Assembly: GCA_017165825.1 (NCBI GenBank)
Contig: CM029384.1
Coordinates: forward strand, 14,614,715 to 14,678,714
Direction: 5' to 3'
Length of the DNA stretch: 64,000 bases
Source: Hepsetus odoe
Lineage: Eukaryota; Chordata; Actinopteri; Characiformes; Hepsetidae
The notes beneath the pieces are model-generated. The model was not told the origin of the DNA. It made no database searches and was given only the letters and a program-made list of their open reading frames with translations. Both the position numbers and the translations under genes were made by a program. This document shows positions 62,902 through 64,000 of the stretch, piece after piece (the stretch's first letter is position 1; each line of letters begins with the position of its first letter).

Positions 62902-63337
62902 ATTATAGATACTCATATATCAGATTAGTCAAAATGCATATATCTGTTCAAGTGGTGCTGGAAACTAGTATATACCAGTTTCTTTCTTGTAAAATACACT
63001 CGAATGGTCAACCAAGTTATTCCTAGAAGTGGAAAAATTCAGCTTCACACATTTCCACCAGTGTAATGTGCTAATTTTGGTGGTAAAAGTAAAAAAAACA
63101 GAAAGAAATATTTGATGTGCGTCCATGGCATGTATGCAAAGGCTGGACATGTTTTCTCCATATCTTCATTCTTTCTTTATTAGTGTAGTGTATATGTCAA
63201 AGTTACCCCTCTATGTACATCCTTCAGATGAGTGCTTGAATTTAGCAGTATCTGTCCACCAACCAGCAAGAGATCAGTAAAATAACATCACTTTAGCATT
63301 AAAAGTTAAGAGACTGAAAAGCATTTCCCACTTTGTA

Positions 63338-63600
63338 GTGTTGCCATTCCTTCTCACTACACGTAAAGGATGTTTTGACACTGAGGATACCAAGCGATTA
63401 AGCATGTCAGGTGTTGTTTTGTCTCATTCTTCCTTAAGGTGTGCCACAGTACAGGGTCATGTTGTTACAATTTTCTGCAGGCAGGCCAGTGTGCCTTATT
63501 GCTGCCATCACAGGAGTGTACATTACCTTCGCCAAGGGCACCGACACAACCTTACCGTGACAGACCCTACCATGGATTTTGATCCAGAAAACATGGTTAA
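63338..63600 (-). pseudogene. internally deleted Tc1-like transposase remnant
   Basis: On the minus strand the segment reads as a Tc1 transposase C-terminus (TPDMLNRLVSSVSKHPLRVV) with a short upstream part around a GxGNVHSCDG-like segment (about 63500-63545). A large middle part is missing. It is a different Tc1 family from the 40.5-kb element. Ends were not found. Confidence 0.6.
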
Positions 63601-64000
63601 GTCAGCTCAATATGTATCAACAACTGTAACAATAATGTAAAAGGAAAGAAGAAAGAGCACATTCCAAAGGCAGATGTTTTAGGAATTACAATGCATAAAA
63701 AACAAAGCTTTACTACATAAACCCTTGTGTAATAGCAGTAGAATTAGCAGAAGTAGTAGTATGAGCCTGTTTGGAATTGCATTTTTTTACCTCATTGTTA
63801 GCCATAATTTCCCTCTTCTCAAATTTTTTAGAATTTGTTGCAAGCCTAAAATTAAAATAAAGCTGACCAGACTATTCAGGAAATATCTTGGGTTTATATT
63901 CTCTGCTATTTAATTTAAAGTAAGGTACTAAGACTAAGAAAAACACTTCTTTCACTGCTACCATTAGGAGTCACCACAAGGGATCAATTGTCTTCATTTT

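Larger units (their letters stand above)
52083..64000 (+). other. mgat5b intron 3, 5' part (runs off the window)
   Basis: It starts with the donor GTATGT after exon 3. No sequence resembling the next MGAT5B coding segment was found before the window ends. It holds a mosaic RTE LINE, SINEs, a 39-bp repeat array, MITEs, a solo LTR-like unit and a Tc1 remnant. The stretches 52.1-53.1, 58.2-59.1, 59.24-59.95, 61.5-62.58 and 63.65-64.0 kb show nothing I can name. Confidence 0.75.

Noticed and set aside
63338..63640. Candidate fourth mgat5b exon
   Set aside because: The plus-strand frame does not resemble the MGAT5B stem, while the minus strand reads as a Tc1 transposase C-terminus.

Overview
The window looks like teleost fish genomic DNA. 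The evidence is an AT-rich, microsatellite-rich, CpG-poor background, a split vertebrate gene, and a dense load of fish-typical mobile elements (Rex3 and other RTE-type LINEs, tRNA-derived SINEs, Tc1-like transposons and MITEs, solo-LTR-like units). I cannot name the species. There is no bacterial-style gene organisation; almost every long open frame is either a transposon gene or chance.

Host gene. One host gene is supported: the 5' part of mgat5b (N-acetylglucosaminyltransferase Vb, also called GnT-IX) on the + strand. Exon 1 (start codon at 20324 or 20330, ending 20397), exon 2 (24110-24222) and exon 3 (51938-52082) join in phase. They encode a short cytosolic tail, a signal-anchor membrane segment and the start of the Golgi-lumen stem. 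Intron 1 is 3.7 kb, intron 2 is 27.7 kb, and intron 3 runs off the window; the catalytic domain is not in view.

Layout. 1-19.9 kb is upstream DNA. It holds a tandem duplication (525-789), SINEs, an LTR-like remnant (2.2 kb), a nearly complete Rex3 LINE on the minus strand (5706-9069), a decayed second RTE-type LINE on the minus strand (11.25-13.74 kb) and several microsatellites. 19.9-20.4 kb is a CpG-richer 5' leader plus exon 1. Intron 1 holds one SINE. Intron 2 holds a SINE-in-SINE nest (27.5-27.9 kb), many more SINEs, two Tc1-derived MITEs, an inactivated 1,580-bp Tc1 element (40471-42050), an LTR-like repeat and a decayed LINE reverse transcriptase (45.9-46.8 kb). Intron 3 holds a second, mosaic copy of the RTE-type LINE with two SINEs inside it, a 39-bp tandem repeat array in an open frame (57455-57844), a perfect inverted-repeat hairpin element (59.1 kb), a MITE carrying a Myb-like fragment (60 kb), a third Tc1 MITE, a solo LTR (62.6 kb) and a Tc1 remnant (63.3 kb).

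How the parts relate. The transposons are passengers of mgat5b introns and upstream DNA. Two SINE types here end in a sequence resembling the Rex3 3' tail, suggesting they borrow Rex3-type machinery. Two same-strand RTE LINE copies flank exons 1-3. I found no convincing new enzymatic or defence system. The oddest unexplained object is the ten-unit, indel-free 39-bp (13-residue) repeat at 57.5 kb.
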